This document shows, in pieces, positions 1 to 9,900 of a DNA stretch of 64,000 nt. The DNA comes from Conus ventricosus (Eukaryota > Mollusca > Gastropoda > Neogastropoda > Conidae): positions 47,593,681-47,657,680 of the forward strand of contig CM031614.1 in NCBI GenBank assembly GCA_018398815.1. The letters run 5' to 3'. Positions within the stretch are counted from its first letter, which is position 1. Each line of letters opens with the position of its first letter. Made by a program: the position numbers and the translations under genes. The notes under the pieces are model-generated. The model did no database searches, was not told the DNA's origin, and worked only from the letters and a program-made list of their open reading frames with translations.

Positions 1-780
1 GCAAGTTCAAGTCTTTGAGGCTCTCTCGCGCTGCACAGCTTGCGGGGCGGAACAGACGGATGCTTCTTCAGTAAGCCAATGTTCCTCTGCTTTTACTACT
101 CGGCAGACCGTTTCTAACATATATGCTCTACTGTTCAGTCCAAAAGAATAAAACCAAAGTCTGCCTCAAGGTACAACCCAGGATTCATATTTTTCTTCCC
201 AAGCCCAGCATTTCTGTAGATATGTATATAGGAAATTCATCTTTTTTTTTCCTGTTCTTTTATTTTTCTTGCCTTCTGCTGTTTGTCTTCCGTGTCTCCT
301 CAGTGGTGTAATTTCAATGCCGCTTACACCGGACCCCCATATACAGCCATATCTTTGTTGTCCTTTAGCAACCGCAGCACTGCCAGGTCACAGGGAACAG
401 CCAATGTCAATTCGTCAAAAGGAAACTCACCAAAGGAGACACTGCTTACCACGGAGTCACTTCGCTGATATTCGGGGGTGTCTTTTCTGACCCGACACAC
501 GCAGGACAGTACTTACTCTCTGTTGATAAAAATTACACACTCCTGTGCTATTTCCAGGTTCAGTCCACACAAAATGGCAACGGGTATCCCCACAATTTTT
601 TTTGCCATAAGTAGCGCATATGTATAGCGCACATGTAGAGGTTACAACTCTTTTCCAATCAGAGATTAGTGTTCGGACGTGTGTTTGAAAATAGGCGGAA
701 AAGCAGTTGTATTTAAACGCAGCTCGGATTCTCCCCGGAGCTCGCAGAAAACAGAAATAGAGACGGTAGGCATGACGTCC
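1..780. other. Unassigned single-copy-like DNA at window start
   Basis: I see no recognisable gene, RNA or mobile element here. Short open frames exist but show no family signature, and the composition is ordinary apart from a run of T near 241-249. It could be intronic or intergenic. Confidence 0.5.
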
Positions 781-879
781 ATGGAGGAACTCAAAGATAT
801 TGTTAGGCCAACCTTTTTGATAAACTTACAGAGACTGAAGGGTCTACTCTCCCTAGGTTAACTGAACTAACTGGGTTAG

Positions 880-1090
880 CAGAAAGAAAATGAAAGGTCT
901 CCCTACCGGTGATAACACAAACAGGTCAACCCAAAAAGACGGTTGGACCTACGGTCCGTAGGGTAACTCAAACAGACGGTAGGACCTACCCTCCATGAGG
1001 TAAGTCTAAGAAACTGTAAAGCCTACCCTATTATAAGTAACTTGAAGACATGGCAGGACGTGTGTAACTCAAAAAGAGAGTGGCGTTTTC
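880..1090. repeat. Decayed ~37-40 bp minisatellite, left part
   Basis: About five diverged copies share the words GGTAACTCAAA, GACGGTAGGACCTACCCTCC and a following GTGAGGTAA-like junction. The same words return at about 4385-4470, beyond the LINE, Penelope and SINE fragments. I infer that one older array was split by later insertions. Divergence between copies is high, so the array boundaries are approximate. Confidence 0.6.
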
Positions 1091-1824
1091 CTCTCATATA
1101 GACTGTCGAGGAATTGAGGTGAATCGTTTATATATATGGGGAATGAAACAGGCCCGAGCACTGACCCTTGAGGGACACAGTTACTGATAACTAGTACAAG
1201 ATATACAGATCTGTTTGCTGTAACGATTTCGTTTCTGTCAGAGAGAAATGAAGATAGGAGTTCAAACGATTTTTTTTCGGTAAGTTATAAAACCTCAGCT
1301 TCTGAGGAAGAAGATTATGATCAATAACATTAAAACCTTTAATAAAATCTACGATGAGAGAACCGGTAATGATGTCATTTATGTTAGTAAGCTATTGCTC
1401 GGCTTGGTTACTTACTACCGTCAGAGGGCAAGAATTGTTTGCCCTAAAGCCAGACTGTTTTGATGAAAGAAACTGAAAGAATTAAATCGATCAATGATAG
1501 GTATATTTATATGACTTCTATTAGTATACACAGTCCAGACAAAATACAAATGGGTCTGTAGTTTGAGGGTTTAACGTGATCAGCTGTTTTGTGGATTGGT
1601 ATCACTTTAGCAAATTCAAAAAAGCCTCGGGGAAATAATCCTTACGTACAAATGGTAAATGTAAGTAAGTGCTTCTGCCATCGTAAGAACTGATACAGAA
1701 TTTTTCCGTGAGTGGCATAAAGGCCCATAGTATTACTCTGCTTTAGGTAAAGAAGAGCATTGTTCACTTTGTGTACGCCTAAAAGCGGAATATCTAGATA
1801 TGAGGTGGTGTTTGTGAGCGTCAA
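1090..1824 (-). pseudogene. LINE (non-LTR retrotransposon) reverse transcriptase fragment, antisense, degenerate
   Basis: Read on the minus strand, this stretch encodes a broken non-LTR reverse transcriptase. From the N-terminal side it shows an upstream finger-like segment (a LKQSxTMGL-type motif near 1740), then an AKVIPIHK...NYRPI motif near 1550-1620, a QSGFR motif at about 1441-1456, a DFIKGFNVIDHNLL motif near 1300-1350, a FLSDR motif near 1240, and VPQGSVLGP at 1151-1177 followed by an IYIND motif. The order and spacing are those of a Jockey/CR1-type RT domain (family knowledge). Stops and frameshifts separate the pieces, and neither the endonuclease nor the YADD-containing palm end is recognisable. 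It is a dead fragment. The clade is uncertain. Confidence 0.85.
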
Positions 1825-1856
1825 AAATGTAAAATATCTTAATTGCTTTGTGAGGC

Positions 1857-1889
<33 letters not shown>

Positions 1890-1894
1890 ATATA

Positions 1895-1937
<43 letters not shown>
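1857..1937. repeat. (TA)n microsatellite at 3' end of the Penelope-like element
   Basis: This is about 80 bp of almost pure TA. It lies directly beyond the 3' end of the antisense Penelope-like element. A second (TA)n run lies beyond the other end at about 3570-3648. Confidence 0.9.
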
Positions 1938-1938
<1 letters not shown>

Positions 1939-1975
1939 CAGTTTAAAATAGGATTTTAAAATGGAATAAAAACCA

Positions 1976-2012
1976 CCCTACAAACTTGTTTCGAGCCAAG
2001 TGCTCTCCTCAG
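1976..2012 (-). ncRNA. Hammerhead ribozyme-like motif in Penelope terminal repeat
   Basis: On the minus strand the order is CTGAGGA (2006-2012), a 4 bp stem GAGC/GCTC with a 5-base loop (1993-2005), GAAA (1989-1992), a CAA/TTG mini-stem (1981-1988), then TA (1979-1980). This matches the hammerhead core CUGANGA-stem II-GAAA-stem III-UH, with a GUA cleavage triplet. Small stem III hammerheads are known in Penelope-like terminal repeats. Stem I pairing outside the core is weak by eye (CC/GG plus CAC/GTG around a bulge), so activity is unproven. Confidence 0.65.
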
Positions 2013-2164
2013 GGTATGTGTAATCTGGGCACGCCACCAGTGTTATATAGTTTAGTGTGTGGGCGTGTGAGCTCTGCGCGTGTGGCACGTGGCCTGTAGA
2101 TTTTTTTTGGGGGGTCGCGTTCAGGGGGGACGTGCCAGGGAATGGTGCATTGACAAAGATTTCC

Positions 2165-3497
2165 ATTTGTGCCTGCAATTATTAATCATTTCTACTTTAG
2201 AGTTCAGGGATGCTTAATGGGGTTTACATAATATCAGCCACTTTTCTGTAGTACATAAGTTGCATTTTTTAGAAATGTTGTTGTATGGTGTTGCTCTTTT
2301 TATAATTTTCCATGATATGTTGTAATCTATTTTCTTATCTTTAAGCTTCCAAATATATTTCTTAGTTCTGTTTGGTTTTTATATTTTTCGTTTTTGAAGA
2401 ACTGTTTATGGTTTGCATATCTGGTTTTAAAATGGTTTGCCGTGATCCCTATGTATGTTTCTTTATCACTGTCTGTTCTTACCGTAGCTTGGTACACAAT
2501 GTTGCTGTAGAGACATTTGTTATTCAGAGGGCACTGGTCTTTTTTTGTGCAATTACAAGATATACTTTCGTCACCCTCTTTGGTTGTATTGTTTTTGGTT
2601 TTATTGGAAGAATCAGTTATGTTTTTAAGGTTGGGCATACACGAGTACGATAGCTTGATGGTGTTTTTATTGAATATTTTAGATAGTACATGTTCTTTTG
2701 GGAATGATGTTTTAAGGATTCTGAGGAATTCTATTCCTACGTTGGTTTTTATTCTTCCATCATATGGAGGGTTATACCATATAATTTTTCTTTTCCTGTT
2801 TTTCTTATTGCTGTTCATGTTATTATCTGGGTTATATTGTAATTTGTAGTTGTAGCCACTTTTATTCAGCGCCTCTTGGTATTCGGCTGCTGTACTGTTA
2901 AATTCTTTCTCATTGCATGACAGTTCAGATAATCTTTTGTTTATGCCATTGGGTATGGTTTTTAAAACGGAGGGTGGATGGTTACTTTTGATGTCTACGT
3001 AGACAGGTGTGTCATTGGGTTTTTTTGTATGGTTTGTATGTGTGGTCCTTAAGGTCTAATGTTATGTCTAAATAATTTACTATTTTTTTGTTGGCTTCTA
3101 CTGTGATTTTTAGGTTGTAGCTTTGAAAGATTTTATAAAGTTCTTTTTTCTTGTTTTCAATGATTTTTGGTTTATTGTTTAATGCGGCGAGGCCGTCATC
3201 TCTGTATAAGCCAACCTGTTTACCAAGTACTTTCTGTATATGAGACAACATGAAAAGTCCAACTAGTTCACAAGTTTCAGCTCCATCATAAGATCCCATC
3301 GTGACATCGAACGTAGAATTTCTGCTGTTTTTTTTTAATCCAAGTTTCATTGTTGCTATGGAGAAGGGTTTTCTTAGTGTGGAGAATGATTTCCATCTCA
3401 GAATCTGTTATATTTGTATATTTGTTGGCGAATCTTAGTGCTTTAGTGAGTAATTCCTCATCGATAGAAGGATAGAAATCCACTATGTCAAAAGTCA
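2165..3497 (-). pseudogene. Penelope-like RT-GIY-YIG polyprotein, partial, frameshifted
   Basis: The frame reads an RT palm motif FDIVDFYPSI (about 3460-3495), a conserved [13 protein letters not shown] block (about 3255-3300), the catalytic YRDDGLA box (about 3190-3215), a lysine-rich linker, then a Cys cluster (CNC...CPL...KC, about 2510-2560) and a GIY-YIG nuclease core (VYQA...TYIGIT...KTRYANH, about 2400-2510). A C-terminal CNLC...CRHK region runs to about 2165. These are the domains, in order, of a GIY-YIG-bearing Penelope-like element. RT copies RNA into DNA and the nuclease nicks the target. At least three frameshifts (in A runs near 3330 and 3020, and near 2360) and one in-frame stop disable it. 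The upstream RT fingers are absent. Recognition of the family is strong; the named subfamily is not resolved. Confidence 0.88.
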
Positions 3498-3499
3498 TC

Positions 3500-3536
3500 C
3501 TGATGACAGCGTCAACGCGCTCGAAACAAATTTGTA
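3500..3536 (+). ncRNA. Second hammerhead ribozyme-like motif, opposite strand
   Basis: On the plus strand CTGATGA (3500-3506) is followed by an AGCG/CGCT stem, GAAA (3523-3526), the CAAA/TTTG mini-stem (3527-3534) and TA (3535-3536). The core is canonical. The first stem II position is a C-C mismatch, where the other copy has G-C. It sits in the inverted terminal fragment at the 5' break of the Penelope-like element. Confidence 0.6.
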
Positions 3537-3569
3537 GATTGATCATTTTAATACCTTATTTTAACATAA

Positions 3570-3580
3570 TTATATATATA

Positions 3581-3623
<43 letters not shown>

Positions 3624-3682
3624 TAATATATATATATAATATATAGAGAGAGAGAGAGAGAGGAGAAGGGGAGAGAGAGAGA

Positions 3683-3761
<79 letters not shown>

Positions 3762-3781
3762 TAGAGATACAAACAGACTAG

Positions 3782-3855
<74 letters not shown>

Positions 3856-3892
3856 GCACGCACGCACGCACACACACAACATACATACATAC

Positions 3893-3950
<58 letters not shown>
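3570..3950. repeat. Compound microsatellite (TA)n-(GA)n-(TG)n-(CA)n-(CGCA)n-(CATA)n-(GA)n
   Basis: The tract reads (TA)n to about 3648, (GA)n to about 3682, (TG)n at about 3690-3760, a 22 bp spacer, (CA)n at about 3783-3850, CGCA and CATA tetranucleotides, and (GA)n at 3898-3949. The (TG)n and (CA)n arms are mutually complementary and could pair as a long hairpin. All long open frames here are low complexity. Confidence 0.95.
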
Positions 3951-3955
<5 letters not shown>

Positions 3956-4144
3956 TGAACAGATGGTAGGCTCTACCATCAATAACGTAGCTCAGGCGAG
4001 TAAATCAGACAGTGGGGCCAATTTTCCCATTAGGAAATTCAAAGAGACAGTATTGCGTATACTATGTAGAATACCTTAAAAGAGATGGTATGACCCACCC
4101 TCGTAGAATACGTCTTGGAGACGACGGGGTGTGCCATACCACGA

Positions 4145-4398
4145 AAAAAGCCCCATAACGTCATGGTCACAGGGGCAGCGGACTGTAAGGGATTCACCAT
4201 GTTAGGGATACGGCATCTAGAAAGTCGAGCCCACCCTTGTCCCTGCCACTTTTAAATATCCATTACCTGAATCATGCACCTGTTTACTGCTGGGTGGATA
4301 GAGATGATTCTCAAACCGTAAAATACGACCCAGCGAGCGGTTCGAACTCACAAGCTGTCGGCTTCACAGGCAAACGCTCTAACCATTTTGACAGTGGG
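4145..4398 (-). mobile_element. tRNA-derived SINE, antisense
   Basis: On the minus strand a tRNA-like head is visible: TGGTTAGAGCGTTTGCC (A-box-like, about 4367-4383) and GAGTTCGAACC (B-box-like, about 4338-4348). A non-tRNA body follows, including a CACCCAGCAGTAAACAGGTG block, and ends near 4145. RNA polymerase III would transcribe such an element. The body does not look related to the SINE at 61.4 kb. It is flanked by pieces of the decayed minisatellite. I could not identify target-site duplications by eye. Confidence 0.65.
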
Positions 4399-4470
4399 CC
4401 CCTCTACCCTCCGTGAGGTAACTCAAAAAGAGGATAAGGCCTACCCTGCCAGGGCAAGTCAAACGCAGGT
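4385..4470. repeat. Decayed ~37-40 bp minisatellite, right part
   Basis: The words CTACCCTCCGTGAGGTAACTC and a CAAAAAGAGGATAAGGCCTACCC-like unit match the array at 880-1090. This supports insertion of the intervening mobile elements into an existing array. Similar but weaker traces occur around 4080-4130. Confidence 0.5.
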
Positions 4471-7400
4471 AGAACTTGGAACTGGAAGAGCTGGGAGTGT
4501 TAGGCTGGCTTCGTCCTACTCCACTCTATCTCTCTTCCTGCGGCCTTCCTGACAACTTCCCTGCAGACCTTAACTAATCAAGGGAAAGCGCGCAAAGCGT
4601 ACTATCTCTCTGTTCATCTGTGCTGAGCTGGGGCTGCATGTGCACGGAGGCTGTGGTGGTTACTCCTTGACCTGTTCGACGGAAATGGGGTGGTGTGGGG
4701 AGAGCAGATTCCTGAGTTGTACTTGGGGGTAATTTGTTGGTTGCTCTTTTCTGTCTAGCGTGTCGGTTAGCTGCTTACCTGCGTTTATCTGCGATGTTTC
4801 AGCGCGTCATGGACCTTCTTACCTATTGGATCAGCTACTTGTTTACCTGTTGTGTGCCTGTAGACTGTTGACATCCTTCCATATAGCATTTCTACCATCT
4901 GTCTTCTGCCCATCTACCTGGCGTGTCAGCCATCGGGGTCCACTGTGCACTTTGTGGAAATGTCATCAACACATTTCTTTGACTGTATTGCGCTGCGCAA
5001 AATCGACGATGCCCAATGCCTCACTCCATGTAGAAGCAAACATCCCTGTTCTCACCTGTAAGCGACGCACTTCCCTTTGCAAATCTGTCCCACTGTCAGC
5101 AACACACTTACCCCTGTTCACCTGTACTGTGTCGGCAACACACTGTGTAAATAAGTGTAAATAACACATTTCGCTCTATTCATCTGTACAATGTAAATTA
5201 CATACTTCCCTCTGTTCACCTTGCAGTGTCAGTTACATACTTACATCTGTTTGCCTGTGCAGTGTCAGGTACACATTTCCCTCTGGTCATACGCAGTGTC
5301 AGTAACACAGTTCCCTCTGATCGTCTGCAATGTCAGGTACACCACTTCCCTCTGGTCATACGCAGTGTCAGTAACACAGTTCCCTCTGATCGTCTGCAAT
5401 GTCAGGTACACACTTCCATCTGATCATACGCAGTGTCGGTAAAAACACTTCCCGCTGATTATCTGCAGTGTCAGTTACACACTTCCCTCTGATCATCTGC
5501 AGTGTCGGTAACACACTTCCCTCTGACCATCTGCAGTGTCGGTAACACACTTCCCTCTGACCATCTGCAGTGTCAGTAACACACTTCCCTGTGATCATCT
5601 GCAGTGTCAGTTACACACTTCCCTCTGATCATCTGCAGTGTCAGTAACACACTTCCCTCTGATCATCTGCAGTGTCAGTAACATACTTCTCTTTGATCAT
5701 CTGCAGTGTCAGTAACACACTTCCCTCTGTTCATCTGCACAGTGTCAGTAACACACTTTCATATGTTCTATCTGTACATTCTCAGTAACACGCATCCATC
5801 TGTTCATCTGTACAAAATCAGCAAGGTAGTTCCTCATGTTCACACTATAATGTGTGAGCAACACACTTCCCTCTATCCTCTGAACAGTGCCAGTAACATA
5901 TTCTCCCCTCTGTCCATCTCTACAGTGTCAGTAACACACTTCCCTCTGTTCTGCTTAGTCAAGAATACTTTTTTTCATATTCACCTGTACAGTGTCGGCA
6001 GCACATCTCCATCTTCACGTGCACAGTGTCAGTAAAACACCTCTCTATTCGTCTGTAATGACAACAATTCACTTGTCTCTTCAGCGGTGCAGTGTAAGCG
6101 ACATATTTCACTTTCCACCTTTATGATATCAACAACACCGCTCATCTATCCACTGTATTGTGTCAGCAATATACTTCCGTTTGTTCACCTGCAGTGTCAA
6201 CAATACGTTTACCTTAGTTCTCCCAGTATAGTGTCAGCAACACACTTCCTCTGTTCACCTGTACAGTGTCAGCAACTCACATCCCCTCAGTTCCCCCGTA
6301 TTGTTTCAGCAACATACTTCCTCTGTTCACCTGTACAGTGTCAGCAACTCACATCCCCTCAGTTCCCCCGTATTGTTTCAGCAACGCACTTCCTCTGTTC
6401 ACCTGTACAGTGTCAGCAACTCACTTCCCCTCAGTTCCCCAGACTTGTGTCAGCGGCACACTTTGTTCATCTATACAGTGTCAGCAACTCATTTCCCCTC
6501 AGTTCCCTTGTACAGTGTCAGTCACCAACTGGCTCTGTTCACCTACACTGTGTCGGCAATTCATTTCCCCTCAGTTCCCATGTGTAGTGTCAGCAACACT
6601 CTTCGCTCTGTTCACCTGTTCAGTGTCAGTAACTCACTTCCTCTTCACTGGAAACCATATCGGCCACACTTCTCTCTGTTTCATCTGTGCAGTTTTGAGA
6701 AACACACTTCCCTCTGTTCACCTGTGCACTGTCAACAACACACCTCCAACTGTTTACCTAGTACACTGTCAGCGACACACTTACCCCTGCTCACGTACTC
6801 AGTGTCAAAACCACGCTTACCCTATTCACCTGTAATACTGTCAACAACACACCTCCCCCTGTATACCTGTACAATGTCTGCAACATATTTTCCCTCTGTT
6901 CATCTGCGCAGTGCACCCCCCCTCCCCTCCACCTCTACAACGTCACTTCCTTCTGTTAACTTGCGCAGGATCAGCTGCACATCCCTCTTTTCCCTTACAG
7001 TGCCAACAATACACTCCCATCTGTCCACATGTACAATGTCAGCAACACATACCTCTTTTTTCATCTGTGCAATGTAAGCAGCACACTTCCATCACTCAAC
7101 TGTGCAGTGTCGGCGACACATCGCCCCTTTTCATCCGTATAGTGTCAGCAACACATTCCGCCGCTGTTCACCAGTAGAGTGTCAGCAATATACGCCATCT
7201 GTTCACTTTTGCAGTCTCAGCAGCACATTCCTTTTTTTTTATATTACCTGTACAGTGTAAGCAACACATTACCCTCTGTTCACCTGTGCAGTGTCAGCAA
7301 CACAATTCCTTGTGTTAACCTGTGCGGGTCAGCAGTACACTTCCATCTGTTCACATGTCGCCACATGTCAGCTACACATTCCGCTTGTTCCCTGCACAGT

Positions 7401-7599
7401 GTCAGCAACATACTTCCATCTACTCACCTTTTCAGTCTCGCTAACACCTCCCCACCCCCACCTTTGTTTCTTTTAACCTGTACAATGTCAGCAGCACATT
7501 CCCCTCAGTTTACCTGTACAGTGTCACCAACATAATTCATTTGTTAACTTGTGCAGTGTCAGAGACACGATTACCTTCTCTACACCTGTACAGTGTCAG

Positions 7600-9900
7600 C
7601 TACAGATTCCCCTCTTTTCACCTTGCAGTGTCAGCAACAGATTCCCAGCAACAGACTGACTCCCTCTCTTTTACCTTGCAGTGTCAGCTACAGATTTCCC
7701 TCTTTTCATCTTGCAGTGTCAGCAACAGATTCCCCTCTTTTCACCTTGCAGTGTCAGCAACAGATTCCCCTCTTTTCACCTTGAAGTGTCAGTAACAGTT
7801 TCCCTCTTTTCACCTTGAAGTGCCAGCAACAGATTCCCCTCTTTTCACATGAACAGTGTCAGCAACAGATTCCCCTCTTTTCACCTTGAAGTGTCAGTAA
7901 CAGATTCCCCTCTTTTCAGCTTGAAGTGCAAGCAACAGATTCCCCCTTTTCATCTTGAAGTATCAGCATCAGATTCCCCTCTTTTCCACCTTGCAGTGTC
8001 AGCAACAGATTCCACTCTTTTCACCTTGCAGTGTCAGCAAACAGATTCCACTCTTTTCACCTTGCAGTGTCAGCATCAGATTCCCTTTTTTCACCTTGCA
8101 GTGTCAGCAACAGATTCCCCTCTTTTCACCTTGCAGTGTCAGCAACATATTTCCCTCTTTTCACCTTGCAGTGTCAGCAACAGATTCCCCTCTTTTCCAA
8201 CCTTGCAGTGTCAGCAACATAATTCCCTCTTTTCACCTGCAGTGCCAGCAACAGATTCCCGTCTTTTCACCTTGCAGTGTCAGCAACAGATTCCCCTCTT
8301 TTCACGTGAGCAGTGTCAGCAACAGATTCCCCATCTTTTCACGTGAGCAGTGTCAGCAACAATTCCCCTCTTTTCACCTTGAAGTGTCAGCAACAGATTC
8401 CCTCTTTTCACCTTGCAGTGTCAGCAACAGATTCCCAGCAACAGATTCCCATCTTTTCACCTTGCAGTGTCCAGCAACAGATTCCTCCTCTTTTCACCTT
8501 GAAGTGTCAGCAACAGATTCCCCTCTTTTCACCTTGAAGTGTCAGCAACAGATTCCCCTCTTTCACCTTGCAGTGTCAGCAACAGATTCCCAGCAACAGA
8601 TTCCCATCTTTTCACCTTGCAGTGTCAGCAACAGATTCCCCTCTTATCACCTATGAAGTGTCAGTAACAGATTCCCCTCATTTCATTTTGAAGTATCAGC
8701 ATCATATTCCCCTCTTTTCACCTTGCAGTGTCAGCAGCAGATTCCCTCTTTCAAAGGTGAAACGAGGGGAATCGTTGCTGACAACAGAAGTGTCAGCAAC
8801 AGCTTCCCTCTTTTCACCTTGCAGTGTCAGCAACAGCTTCCCTCTTTTCACCTTGCAGTGTCAGCAACAGATTCCCCTCTTTTCACGTGAGCAGTGTCAA
8901 CAACAGATCCCTCTTTTCACCTTGCAGTGTCAGCAACAGCTTCCCTATTTTCACCTTGCAGTGTCAGCAACAGATTTCCCCTCTTTTCACGTGAGCAGTG
9001 TCAGCAACAGATTTCCCCTCTTTTCACCTTGCAGTGTCAGCAACAGATTGCCTCTTTTCACCTTGCAGTGTCAGCAACAGATTCCCCTCTTTTCACCTTG
9101 CAGTGTCAGCAACAGATTTCCCTCTTTTCACCTTGCAGTGTCAGCAACAGATTCCCTCTTTTCACCTTGCAGTGTCAGCAACAGATTCCCCTCTTTTCAC
9201 CTTGCAGTGTCAGCAACATATTTCCTCTTTTCACCTTGCAGTGCCAGCAACGATTCCCCTCTTTTCACATGAACAGTGCCAGCAACAGATTCCCCTCTTT
9301 TCACGTGAGCAGTGTCAGCAACAGATTCCCCTCTTTTCACCTTGAAGTGTCAGCAACAGATTCCCCTCTTTTCACCTTGCAGTGTCAGCAACAGATTCCC
9401 AGCAACAGTTTCCCCTCTTTTCACCTGCAGTGTCAGCAACAGATTCCCCTCTTTTCACCTTGAAGTGTCAGTAACAGATTACCCTCATTTCATCTTGAAG
9501 TGTCAGCAACAGGTTCCCCTCTTTTCACCTTGAAGTGTCAACAACAGGTTCCCCTCTTTTCACCTTGAAGTGTCAGCAACAGGTTCCCCTCTTTCACCTT
9601 GAAGTGTCAGCAACAGGTTCCCCTCTTTTCACCTTGAAGTGTCAGCAAACCGATTTCCCTCTTTTCACCTTGCAGTGTCAGCAACAGATTCCCCTCTTTT
9701 CACATGAACAGTGCCAGCAACAGATTCCCCTCTTTTCACCTGCGCAGTGTCGCCAACAGATTTCCCTCTTTTCACCTTGCAGTGTCAGCAACAGATTCCC
9801 TTCTTTTCATCAGTGCAGTATCAGCTACAGATTCCCCTCTTTTCACCTGTTCAATGTCAGCAACAGATTCCCCTCTTTTCATCAGTGCAGTGTCAGCAAC
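7600..9900. repeat. 35 bp sub-block of the giant minisatellite
   Basis: The unit is CAGTGTCAGCAACAGATT plus CCCCTCTTTTCACCTTG, with variants in which CCTTGCA becomes CCTTGAA or CGTGAGCA. Because 35 is not divisible by three, a frame passes through all three phases and gives a 35-residue period in translation. Partial duplications (ATTCCCAGCAACAGATTCCC) occur near 7640, 8435, 8590 and 9395, and one unit at 8754-8783 is inverted. Confidence 0.9.
8754..8783 (-). repeat. Single inverted unit inside the direct array
   Basis: This segment reads AAGGTGAAACGAGGGGAATC then GTTGCTGACA. It is the reverse complement of the neighbouring TGTCAGCAAC...GATTCCCCT...TTCACCTT unit. All other units in the block that I checked are in direct orientation. 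Confidence 0.85.

Larger units (their letters stand above)
1938..3560 (-). mobile_element. Penelope-like retroelement, 5'-truncated, with hammerhead-bearing terminal repeats
   Basis: This minus-strand element holds a partial RT plus GIY-YIG coding region (about 3497 down to 2165). At its 3' side is a terminal sequence carrying a hammerhead-like fold (1976-2012). At its 5' side, beginning at about 3497, is a short copy of the same kind of terminal sequence in inverted orientation (CTCGAAACAAxTTTGTAG on the plus strand versus the minus strand at the other end). Penelope-like elements are known for terminal repeats in tandem or inverted arrangement and for partial 5' copies. (TA)n tracts flank both ends. 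The RT starts only at the palm region, so the copy is 5'-truncated and inactive. Confidence 0.8.

Noticed and set aside
2165..3497. Active reverse transcriptase gene
   Set aside because: At least three frameshifts, an in-frame stop and a missing N-terminal RT region.
4330..4395. Functional tRNA gene on the minus strand
   Set aside because: Only the A and B box regions are tRNA-like; the 3' side runs into a SINE body.
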